Shown here one piece after another: positions 1 to 6,132 of a DNA stretch of 6,132 nt (within the stretch, counting starts at the first letter, position 1; every line of letters starts with the position of its first letter). Below the pieces are notes generated by a model that saw nothing but the letters and a program-made list of their open reading frames with translations, was not told the DNA's origin and did not search any database. The position numbers and the translations under genes are program-made. The DNA is from Firmicutes bacterium UBA4845 (lineage in GTDB: Bacteria > Bacillota > Clostridia > Tissierellales > Sedimentibacteraceae), in the NCBI GenBank assembly GCA_002399975.1, contig DHER01000058.1, forward strand, positions 1 through 6,132, in the 5' to 3' direction.

Positions 1-92
1 TCCATCCGGAAATTTTTATAAACTGAATATTTCGTCATAAAGCATCATAAATAAACAAATAATTTAAAAAAAGGACATATTATTAGATAAAA

Positions 93-124
93 TTTGTTTT
101 TTATAATTTATAAACATATCTTTG
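93..124 (+). promoter_or_regulatory. Bacteroides-type promoter (-33 TTTG / -7 TATCTTTG) for the susCD operon
   Basis: The sequence shows TTTG at 93-96 and TATCTTTG at 117-124, separated by 20 bp. The downstream element matches the Bacteroidota -7 consensus TAnnTTTG exactly. The spacing fits the -33/-7 arrangement used by the primary sigma factor of this phylum. Transcription would start a few bases after 124, roughly at 128-132, giving a leader of about 295 nt before the susC-like start. No other element pair in the upstream region matches both boxes. The start site is inferred and not visible in the sequence itself. Confidence 0.7.
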
Positions 125-150
125 CCGCGTAATTATAGCACAGAACAGTA

Positions 151-162
151 CAGTTTAAACTG
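151..162. repeat. 12-bp perfect palindrome just downstream of the predicted transcription start
   Basis: CAGTTTAAACTG reads identically on both strands. It lies about 20-30 bp after the predicted transcription start and is preceded by ACAG/ACAGT direct repeats (from about 140 to 154). A symmetric site here could be an operator for a dimeric regulator. With no loop it is a poor RNA hairpin. The symmetry is directly visible; the regulatory role is only a guess, and AT-rich DNA produces such palindromes by chance at some rate. Confidence 0.3.
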
Positions 163-244
163 ATAATTTACTTATGAAAGTACTATTAAATAATGAAATA
201 ACAAAGGTCTGATAAAGGGTGTAGAGTTGTAAAGTCAACCAGCA

Positions 245-343
245 AGTGCAATATTACTTAAATTGTTTGTAAAACTCATTTTTTGGTAAATTAAATTCTA
301 ATTTTTCTCTAGGCCTTCGGTTTAGCTTGCACTGAATTTTTTT
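245..343 (+). promoter_or_regulatory. Possible structured leader element ending in a U-tract (attenuator-like)
   Basis: AGTGCAA at 245-251 is fully complementary to TTGCACT at 327-333. Just inside the right arm, 309-314 (CTAGGC) can pair with 320-325 (GTTTAG), two of the pairs being G-U, around a CTTCG loop. Only one base separates this hairpin from the right arm of the long-range stem, so the two could stack. Three bases after the stem comes a run of seven Ts (337-343). The order of closing stem, internal hairpin and U-run resembles a leader terminator or a small ligand-sensing fold. The enclosed ~55 bases are AT-rich with little firm structure. It fits no family I know, and chance pairing is a real alternative. 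Confidence 0.2.
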
Positions 344-358
344 ATTTCTATACGCATT

Positions 359-366
359 TATATTTG
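359..366 (+). promoter_or_regulatory. Second -7-like element (TATATTTG) close to susC
   Basis: TATATTTG fits TAnnTTTG and would start transcription near 370-374, giving a leader of only about 50 nt. The expected -33 TTTG is missing: the region about 18-20 bp upstream is an A/T run with TTTT. In DNA this AT-rich a chance match within 400 bases is quite likely. It is therefore a weaker alternative or secondary promoter compared with 93-124. Confidence 0.2.
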
Positions 367-423
367 AATAATGAAAAAGCCAATTTGTTAATTAATTATT
401 AAATTTTTCAAACTAATTAGAGA

Positions 424-3400
424 ATGAAAAGAAAAAATCAATCAGGTTTTAAGGGCATGATAACTCTTATATTGAGTTTTATGGCCATTTCTATTTCAGC
501 GCAGACGATTACTGTGCGTGGTACGGTCACTGACAACAAGGGGGAACCGATAATTGGTGCTACCATTGTTCTTCAAAGTGACGCCACACATGGCACTGTG
601 ACTGATATTGATGGAAAGTATGTGATCACTAAAGTTCCGGGCAATTCAAGCCTGGTATTTAGCTATGTTGGCATGAAAACAGAGATGATCCCAGTAAACG
701 GACGTACCAGCATCAATGTAGTAATGACTGAGGATACGGAATTGCTTAGCGAAGTTGTTGTAACAGCGCTTGGTATAACAAAGCAGGCGCGCTCAGTTGG
801 GTATGCAACATCAAGTGTATCAACTACTGAAATTGAGCGTATCAATGCAATTAATCCAATAACAGCATTGCAAGGAAAAGTAGCCGGCTTGGATATTAAC
901 TTGACGGGCGCCTCTGGCGTTACTTCTAGCTCCTCAATCACTATTCGTGGAGCAAAATCAATAGATAAAAACAACTCTCCTATTTTTGTTGTTGACGGAA
1001 TGATTATTCAGGAACCTTTACGAGGTGCACTTGATGGAACTGACTGGGGATCTCAGCTAAAGAACTTAAATCCGGCAGATTACGAAAGTGTTACTGTCTT
1101 GAAAGGGGCTGCAGCAACGGCTCTTTATGGGTCACGAGGTGCGAACGGTGCAATTGTTATTAAATCAAAAGGAGGGAAATATGGCAAGCAGGGACTGGGA
1201 GTTGAGATATCTCAGATTCTTGAAACAACGGACATCTACAAATCTCCAATTGAATTGCAAAACGTATATGGAGCAGGTTCTCCTCATAATGGATATGAAG
1301 GTGGATTTCTAGCAGACGGTTCCCTACAAAAAACCGCAATAAGTTTCGGACCAAAAATGGACGGATCTATGATAAATCAGTACTTACCTCATGGGCAATC
1401 CACTCCGTTTGTTGCTCATCCTGATAACTGGAAAGCCCTATATAAATCCGGTTTTAACAGTACTACTAATGTTGCTGTCAACGGAGGTGGTGAAAAATCC
1501 TCTTTTCGCTTGTCATATTCATTTACTGATAATAATGGGGTATTCAAAAGAAATAACTTTAACAGACATTCTATTTCTTTTAGAGGTTTAACAGATCTGA
1601 ATGATGTTTTCTCATTAGAAGCAGGCTTGAATTACTCATTCTCTAAAGCCCAGAATGGAGCAAGTCAGGGAGGATGGAATTGGGGTGGAAACTTAGGTAT
1701 GATGAGTACTTATCATACCCCTCGAAACATGGATATAAAAGCCTATGAAAGCCTTTATAGAGATCCTGATAACCAGGCTGTTGAAACCACAACCCCTTGG
1801 GGTACTCTTAGAGGTTATTTGCATAACCGCGATATGAACCTAAATGAGCGCTCTGAAAATTCATTGTTGAGTAATTTGACATTAAGAGCAAAAATCGCAC
1901 CTAAACTACAGGCCAGTATTCAGGGAAACTACAATTACTACGGTATCTCTACAATGTGGAAATCCTATGGAACAGGTGCAAACTATGGACCTACAGGTAG
2001 CGGTGGCTATGGTAGAGGTGGTAATATCTCTGGCTCTTACAACTTTCTTGGAATGTTGCAAACAATGAATAATGAACTTAATTTGAGTGATGAAACCATT
2101 ACTGTTGATGCTATCTTGGCTGCTGAGTTATATGGGAACACAGAATCACACTCCTGGAATAAAGAGACAAACGGAGGGCTTGTTTCTCCCGCTGTTTTTG
2201 CTTTTTCCAATTCAACAAACAGAATAACACCTAAATTCGATTATACACCAAGGAACAATCAGGCTTTTGGGTTGTCGGCAATTCTGAATTTTGCTTGGAG
2301 AGACCAGTTGTTTCTTGAATTAACAGGACGCAACGACTGGTTATCAACATTGACATACCCATCATATATGACAACTGGGAAAAATAACTATACTGTATTT
2401 TATCCTTCAGCTAATGCTTCATGGGTTTTTACTGACACATTTGATATTCCTGACTGGCTTTCATATGGTAAACTGAGAGCGTCCCTTTCGCGTGTAGGTA
2501 TGGGTACATCTGCCTATTCAACTACCAGAGGTTTTGGTGTATTCTCCCAAAGCGCTCAGTATGATCCCAACAGAGAGAGTGTTCTTATCGCAAATCCAAA
2601 CCTTGGAACTGCCTGGAACAACGATTTGAAACCAGAAATTCAACAATCGATTGAGTTAGGTGCTGATCTTAGATTTTTTGATGAACGCCTCAATATAGAT
2701 TTTGCTTATTACAAAACCAATACAAAAAACCAAATCCTCACAGTATCAGCTGTGACAGAATCAGGAGCCAGCGATCAATTGATTAATGCTGGAAACATCC
2801 AAAATCAGGGCGTTGAGCTGCAGGTTGAAACTACTCCTATAAAAACAGCAGACTTCCGCTGGACTGTGGGAAGCAATTTCTCTCTGAACCGGGGAAAAAT
2901 TAAAAAACTTCATGAAAACGTGAAAGAGTGGAAACTGATGGGTCAATATGACGGTGGTCCTGAGATATGGGCCTACGAAGGAGGTAAGTTTGGAGTAATC
3001 ACTACCCCTTATAACAATCCCTATGGTGCTTCAATCTATCGCTTTAATAATGAAGACGACCCCAATGATCCAAGAAACGGAAAGCCTGTTATCTCTTACT
3101 GGGGAAAAGCAGGGAGTCCCAATAATGTACCTGTTTATGGATATACAACCAATATTGACAAAGATATTCGAGATAGGGTAGAATTAGGTAAAGTAGAACC
3201 TGACTTCCTATTAAGCTTCAATACTTCATTTTCATATAAAAGCTTTGATTTTTATGCTTTAATTGATGGGCGAGTTGGTGGTAATTTCTTCTCAAACACT
3301 TACAAATACGCCTCCGCCATGGGTACCCTGAAATCTTCACTTTATGGGCGAGATAAAGAGCATGGTGGCTGGCAGAGGACTAATTTCAAAGGAGAAACAG

Positions 3401-3846
3401 TTTATGATGTGTATCCTTTGGACGCAGTATTTGATGAAGGAGAGACTGCACCATTAGCGAGCGATCCCGATAAAAAAATTGATGTAGGCGGACTGACTTA
3501 TAAAGAAGCACTCGACAAAGGTATCCGTCCGATGCCAGCAGGATCATACTATCTATTTAACTACGGCTGGGGGATGCCCGCTGAATTAGGAATTCAAGAC
3601 AACACCTGGTTCGCACTACGCGAAGTAACAATCGGATATCGTTTACCTAAAAATGTCCTTAATAAATTTGGTGCCAATTATTTTAGAATCGGCTTAACAG
3701 CGCGCAACCTCGGATATCTTGTAAATAAGCTGACAGACGGATTGAATCCGGCTTCTATCTCCAACAATAATCCATTGACGCCGATGGATATTGGTACAGT
3801 TCCTTTTTCAAGGACATATGCTATTAACTTTACACTAAGATTCTAA
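424..3846 (+). CDS. SusC/RagA-family TonB-dependent outer-membrane transporter
   Basis: Expected to be a 22-strand outer-membrane barrel that imports a ligand captured by its SusD partner, powered by TonB-ExbB-ExbD. The protein is complete at 1140 aa, somewhat longer than starch SusC (about 1000). Residues 1-26 form a signal peptide: basic N-terminus, hydrophobic core, then SISA before Q27. Residues about 29-105 are a carboxypeptidase-regulatory-like beta-sandwich (VRGTVTD, GEPIIGATI, DIDGKY). There is no STN domain, so anti-sigma signalling of the FecR type is not indicated. A TonB-box-like EVVVTALG lies at 110-117. The plug spans about 118-252, with ALQGKVAGLDI, SITIRGAKSI, FVVDG and the family signature at 215-241 (LNPADYESVTVLK, then AAATALYGSRG). 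Barrel hallmarks include GRNDW at 635-639, LKPEIQQSIELG and the C-terminal strand ending in Phe. The start is the first Met giving a full signal peptide. It is linked to the susD-like gene after 12 nt. Substrate is unknown. Confidence 0.97.
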   Translation: MKRKNQSGFKGMITLILSFMAISISAQTITVRGTVTDNKGEPIIGATIVLQSDATHGTVTDIDGKYVITKVPGNSSLVFSYVGMKTEMIPVNGRTSINVVMTEDTELLSEVVVTALGITKQARSVGYATSSVSTTEIERINAINPITALQGKVAGLDINLTGASGVTSSSSITIRGAKSIDKNNSPIFVVDGMIIQEPLRGALDGTDWGSQLKNLNPADYESVTVLKGAAATALYGSRGANGAIVIKSKGGKYGKQGLGVEISQILETTDIYKSPIELQNVYGAGSPHNGYEGGFLADGSLQKTAISFGPKMDGSMINQYLPHGQSTPFVAHPDNWKALYKSGFNSTTNVAVNGGGEKSSFRLSYSFTDNNGVFKRNNFNRHSISFRGLTDLNDVFSLEAGLNYSFSKAQNGASQGGWNWGGNLGMMSTYHTPRNMDIKAYESLYRDPDNQAVETTTPWGTLRGYLHNRDMNLNERSENSLLSNLTLRAKIAPKLQASIQGNYNYYGISTMWKSYGTGANYGPTGSGGYGRGGNISGSYNFLGMLQTMNNELNLSDETITVDAILAAELYGNTESHSWNKETNGGLVSPAVFAFSNSTNRITPKFDYTPRNNQAFGLSAILNFAWRDQLFLELTGRNDWLSTLTYPSYMTTGKNNYTVFYPSANASWVFTDTFDIPDWLSYGKLRASLSRVGMGTSAYSTTRGFGVFSQSAQYDPNRESVLIANPNLGTAWNNDLKPEIQQSIELGADLRFFDERLNIDFAYYKTNTKNQILTVSAVTESGASDQLINAGNIQNQGVELQVETTPIKTADFRWTVGSNFSLNRGKIKKLHENVKEWKLMGQYDGGPEIWAYEGGKFGVITTPYNNPYGASIYRFNNEDDPNDPRNGKPVISYWGKAGSPNNVPVYGYTTNIDKDIRDRVELGKVEPDFLLSFNTSFSYKSFDFYALIDGRVGGNFFSNTYKYASAMGTLKSSLYGRDKEHGGWQRTNFKGETVYDVYPLDAVFDEGETAPLASDPDKKIDVGGLTYKEALDKGIRPMPAGSYYLFNYGWGMPAELGIQDNTWFALREVTIGYRLPKNVLNKFGANYFRIGLTARNLGYLVNKLTDGLNPASISNNNPLTPMDIGTVPFSRTYAINFTLRF

Positions 3847-3858
3847 AAATATATAACA

Positions 3859-5706
3859 ATGAACAAGATTAGATATTTTATAATTGGTTTAATATCACTT
3901 TTCCTGTTTTCAAGCTGCCTAGAGGATTTTAAGGAACTGAACACAGATCCAGAATTGTTAGGCTCAGTTGATCCGAAAAATGCTTTTACTGGAGCTACAG
4001 AAAATTGGAATAATTCGCAACGGCATCACCTTACAGGAAAGTACAGTGGGGTAATGCAAATCATGCAATATATTGTTAGTAGCGGAGGTGCTTCAGCAGG
4101 GAATTATGTAAACGTCACAGGAACATCCCGTCCATCTCCATACACACCATATTATAGCGACTATTTCGGACAAATTGGATTACGACTGCGTTATTTGGTC
4201 AACACTGTAATTCCATTGAATCCAGAAAAAGAGCGCTATCAAAATGTAGCAGCTATTGCAAATATTCTGGAAACATATCAGGCATGGTTGATGTTTGATG
4301 TTTATGGGGCAGCACCGTACACCGAAGGATTAAAGCTTGCAAGTGATGGTATCGCCACACCTAGATACGATTTATACCAAAAAGATATAAATGGGAAAGA
4401 GTTATATAAAGTATTTGATGAGAAAATCAAGGCAAATATTACTATTTTGCAAAATTCAACAGACAATCAATACAGTTTAGACAAAAACGACTTCTTCTAC
4501 GGTGGAGATATTAGCAAGTGGATTAAATTCGGAAACACCTTGAGGATTAAAATGGCTCAACGTCTCGAAAAAGCAGATCAAACATTTTATCAATCTGTTA
4601 TCAATGAAGCCATAACGCACCCTGCTGGCATCATCTCAAATAATGAAGAATCAGCAGTTTATCACCATCCTAACGAGCACAATAATAATACAGACGATAT
4701 GCAGGCATTGACAACAAACTATGTTGCATCTCGTGCTCTTGTGAATTTCTTGAAAAAATATGATGACCCCAGACTGCCCATTCTGATACGTAGAAACGGT
4801 TTTGGCGATGGCAACAACAATTCGTCGAATGATGAAGTCTTCGATTTATTAAAAAAATATTATCCCGACTACCAAACTAAATACTCTCAATGGACTGATA
4901 GATATGTAGGAATGGCGGCTAATCCTGACAGCACAAATAGCTTGTGGTCAAACAGCAATTATTTCACCATCTCATACGTTGATGATAAAGGGGTAGATCA
5001 AACCATGACTGTAAGAAATAACAGTCAGATAGAAAGTCGTTTTTATGTAAAAAATGGAGGCAAAGTCAGCAATACACTTGGCGTTCGTGAAAAAGAAGAT
5101 CAAGCTTTATACGATGTATCTCAGGATAATATTACACTCTTTACCCCATTAATTACATATCCAGAAGTATGCTTTATGATGGCTGAAATTTCATTAAAAG
5201 CAGGTAAGGCAATAGGAGGAAAAGAAGCCCTTACTTGGTTCCGTAACGGTATTAGCGCTTCAATGGAACAGTATCAGACTTGGGCTGAAAAAATGGGAGT
5301 TCCATCTGCTATGAATTCTAACAGTGATAACTACAACCCCATTACGGTTGAAAAGATTGAAAGCTACCTCTCACGTACCGAATTCCAAACGGTTACTTTG
5401 GAGAAGATAGCTTCACAACAGTGGGTAAATCTCTTTATGCGCCCAGAAGAAGCATGGGCATCTTGGAAACGCACCGGGTTACCGGCTTTCAAACCTCAAC
5501 CCATACCTGAAAATGGAGTCGCATTTTTGGAAGAACTTAAGACAGGAGGTGATCCGTTGTTGATTCCACGACGAGGGGTTCTTCCAACACCAAATACAGC
5601 TAACATTGAAAACTTCAATAATGCAGTTGATGAACTAAAGAAAGATCCCAACTATGGAACAGCAGTAGATAAGACTGAAGGTAGGATTTGGTGGGATAAA
5701 CCTTAA
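3859..5706 (+). CDS. SusD/RagB-family nutrient-binding outer-membrane lipoprotein (SusD-like_2 type)
   Basis: Surface lipoprotein expected to act as a hinged lid over the SusC-like barrel and to bind the incoming nutrient. It is complete at 615 aa. Residues 1-19 are a lipoprotein signal peptide ending LFSS, with Cys20 as the lipidated residue. Glu22-Asp23 right after it resemble the acidic surface-export signal of Bacteroidota lipoproteins. Family-like motifs in order are YQAWLMFDVYGAAPYTEGL (140-158), WIKFGNTLRIKMAQRL (221-236), YDDPRLP (301-307), YPEVCFMMAEISLKAG (434-449), WFRNGISASMEQY (460-472), ASQQWVNLFMRPEEAWASW ending KRTGLP (518-542) and PRRGVLPTPNTANIENFNNA (570-589). The NGI.ASM..Y and QQW..LF..PEEAW..W.RTG patterns point from memory to the SusD-like_2 branch rather than classical SusD. 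No Shine-Dalgarno precedes the ATG. It is cotranscribed with the upstream transporter and followed by a strong terminator. The ligand cannot be inferred. Confidence 0.95.
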   Translation: MNKIRYFIIGLISLFLFSSCLEDFKELNTDPELLGSVDPKNAFTGATENWNNSQRHHLTGKYSGVMQIMQYIVSSGGASAGNYVNVTGTSRPSPYTPYYSDYFGQIGLRLRYLVNTVIPLNPEKERYQNVAAIANILETYQAWLMFDVYGAAPYTEGLKLASDGIATPRYDLYQKDINGKELYKVFDEKIKANITILQNSTDNQYSLDKNDFFYGGDISKWIKFGNTLRIKMAQRLEKADQTFYQSVINEAITHPAGIISNNEESAVYHHPNEHNNNTDDMQALTTNYVASRALVNFLKKYDDPRLPILIRRNGFGDGNNNSSNDEVFDLLKKYYPDYQTKYSQWTDRYVGMAANPDSTNSLWSNSNYFTISYVDDKGVDQTMTVRNNSQIESRFYVKNGGKVSNTLGVREKEDQALYDVSQDNITLFTPLITYPEVCFMMAEISLKAGKAIGGKEALTWFRNGISASMEQYQTWAEKMGVPSAMNSNSDNYNPITVEKIESYLSRTEFQTVTLEKIASQQWVNLFMRPEEAWASWKRTGLPAFKPQPIPENGVAFLEELKTGGDPLLIPRRGVLPTPNTANIENFNNAVDELKKDPNYGTAVDKTEGRIWWDKP

Positions 5707-5726
5707 AACTACTTTTATATGAATTG

Positions 5727-5763
5727 AGTAGGAAGAAAACAATATTGTTTTCTTCCTACTTTT
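5727..5763 (+). terminator. Intrinsic terminator after the susD-like gene (perfect 34-bp palindrome plus T-run)
   Basis: The 17 bases at 5727-5743 are perfectly complementary to 5744-5760, so an RNA stem of about 15 bp with a tetraloop can form 20 nt after the susD stop codon. The base of the stem is the more G+C-rich part (AGTAGG/CCTACT) and the top is A-U. It is followed by TTT and then GCTTT. On the opposite strand no T-run follows, so it works as a terminator mainly for the + strand. This marks the likely end of the two-gene unit. Confidence 0.85.
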
Positions 5764-6132
5764 GCTTTCCATACTCTCACACCACCCTAAGTGTTATTTA
5801 TGTGGTAGTACTTTAAAATTCTCCATGTCCGTTTTTAGTAATTAGGGAAAAAATGTTACTTGTTTAGAGCAGACACCCATAAATAATAGTTGACAAACTA
5901 AAGTTCAGAAAACGGTTATTAAAAATCCCTTAAATAAAATTCACGTAGAATCTTTGTAATTAGCAAGTTTACAATAAGCAGTAAAATGAGATAAAACAGA
6001 AGGTAGAGGAAGAAATTAATTGAAAAGTACTGATTGATATGTTTCCCGATTTTTTTAAAGGAAATTGCATTTTTGGATTAAATAAATATGTCACAATTAT
6101 AAGAAAATGTTTGTCCCTTTTAAATAATAAAT
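5764..6132. other. AT-rich intergenic region with no supported gene
   Basis: All frames are broken by frequent stops. The few ATG-started ORFs are under about 35 codons and resemble no protein I recognise. A short ACCAC/GTGGT complement (5781-5785 with 5802-5806) could form a weak hairpin with a 16-nt loop. The nearest promoter-like match is AATCTTTG at 5949-5956, which departs from TAnnTTTG at its first base and has no -33 TTTG. The region presumably separates the operon from a gene beyond the window. A small RNA cannot be excluded but nothing positively supports one. Confidence 0.5.

Larger units (their letters stand above)
125..423 (+). other. Long AT-rich 5' leader of the susC-like gene
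   Basis: This stretch of about 300 bases lies between the promoter and the susC-like start and has no long ORF. It contains a palindrome at 151-162, a 12-codon ATG ORF at 174-212, a 4-bp GTTG/CAAC hairpin at 226-239, a long-range 7-bp complement (245-251 with 327-333) enclosing a 6-bp hairpin at 309-325, a run of seven Ts at 337-343, and a second -7-like box at 359-366. I recognise no known riboswitch class. Leaders of this length are more than translation start needs, so post-transcriptional control or premature termination is possible. No Shine-Dalgarno sequence precedes the ATG at 424, as is usual in Bacteroidota. Confidence 0.5.

Noticed and set aside
1..38. Minus-strand frame from an ATG at 38 (MTKYSVYKNFRM) open to the window edge, a possible divergent gene start
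   Set aside because: Only about 12 codons are visible, no minus-strand TAnnTTTG promoter precedes it, and the peptide is not recognisable. Short open frames at an edge are expected by chance.
93..333. Invertible (phase-variable) promoter, as seen at some Bacteroides surface loci
   Set aside because: The only inverted repeats found (7 bp at 245-251/327-333 and 8 bp at 164-171/286-293) do not flank the promoter at 93-124, are short and AT-rich, and no recombinase gene is in the window.
371..391. Six-codon ATG ORF (MKKPIC) just upstream of the susC-like start
   Set aside because: Too short to support; chance ATGs are common in this AT-rich stretch and nothing marks it as translated.
663..974. 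Minus-strand 103-aa ORF inside the transporter gene
   Set aside because: It lies wholly antisense to the highly conserved carboxypeptidase-regulatory and plug region of the SusC-like protein and has no recognisable domain; it is a shadow of the coding constraint.
5890..5895. TTGACA resembling a sigma-70 -35 box downstream of the operon
   Set aside because: Bacteroidota primary sigma factor does not use this consensus, and no good -10 lies at the right distance.
5969..6070. Minus-strand 33-aa ORF in the downstream region
   Set aside because: Low-complexity Ser/Phe/Ile content typical of translated AT-rich non-coding sequence; no promoter or homologous motif.
6039..6132. Plus-strand ATG frame open to the window end (starts MFPDFFKGNCIFG)
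   Set aside because: About 31 codons, no signal peptide or motif, no promoter match with both boxes, and base composition like the surrounding non-coding DNA. It could be the start of a real gene only if the frame stays open well beyond the window.

Overview
The window carries one complete SusC/SusD-type outer-membrane nutrient-uptake pair, both genes on the + strand, and little else. The organism is very probably a member of the Bacteroidota, most likely the order Bacteroidales. Four things point there: the SusC/SusD pair itself, which is characteristic of this phylum; an AT-rich genome (about 25% G+C in the first 60 bases, about 42% in a sampled stretch of the coding region); start codons preceded by A/T-rich sequence rather than Shine-Dalgarno motifs; and a promoter of the Bacteroides -33/-7 type. 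Genus cannot be fixed from the sequence alone.

Layout: positions 1-92 are AT-rich with no supported gene. A Bacteroides-type promoter (TTTG, 20 bp, TATCTTTG) lies at 93-124. It is followed by an unusually long leader of about 295 nt, up to the susC start at 424. The leader holds a 12-bp perfect palindrome, a possible 12-codon upstream ORF with tandem stops, a pairing-capable segment ending in a U-tract, and a second, weaker -7-like element close to the gene. The susC-like gene (424-3846, 1140 aa) is followed after only 12 nt by the susD-like gene (3859-5706, 615 aa). A perfect 34-bp inverted repeat followed by Ts (5727-5763) ends the unit. The last ~370 bases show no convincing gene.

How the genes work together: the SusD-like lipoprotein is expected to sit on the cell surface as a lid over the SusC-like 22-strand TonB-dependent barrel. 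The lid captures ligand and closes; TonB/ExbBD energy then opens the plug and imports the ligand into the periplasm. The SusD partner resembles the SusD-like_2 branch rather than classical starch SusD. No degrading enzyme, SusE/F-like surface protein or regulator is in the window, so the substrate cannot be named. The promoter before susC, the 12-nt intergene and the terminator after susD suggest a compact two-gene transcription unit.

The genes are clear members of known families. I see no evidence here for a wholly new system. The parts that deserve a second look are non-coding: the long, possibly regulatory leader and the end-of-operon palindrome.
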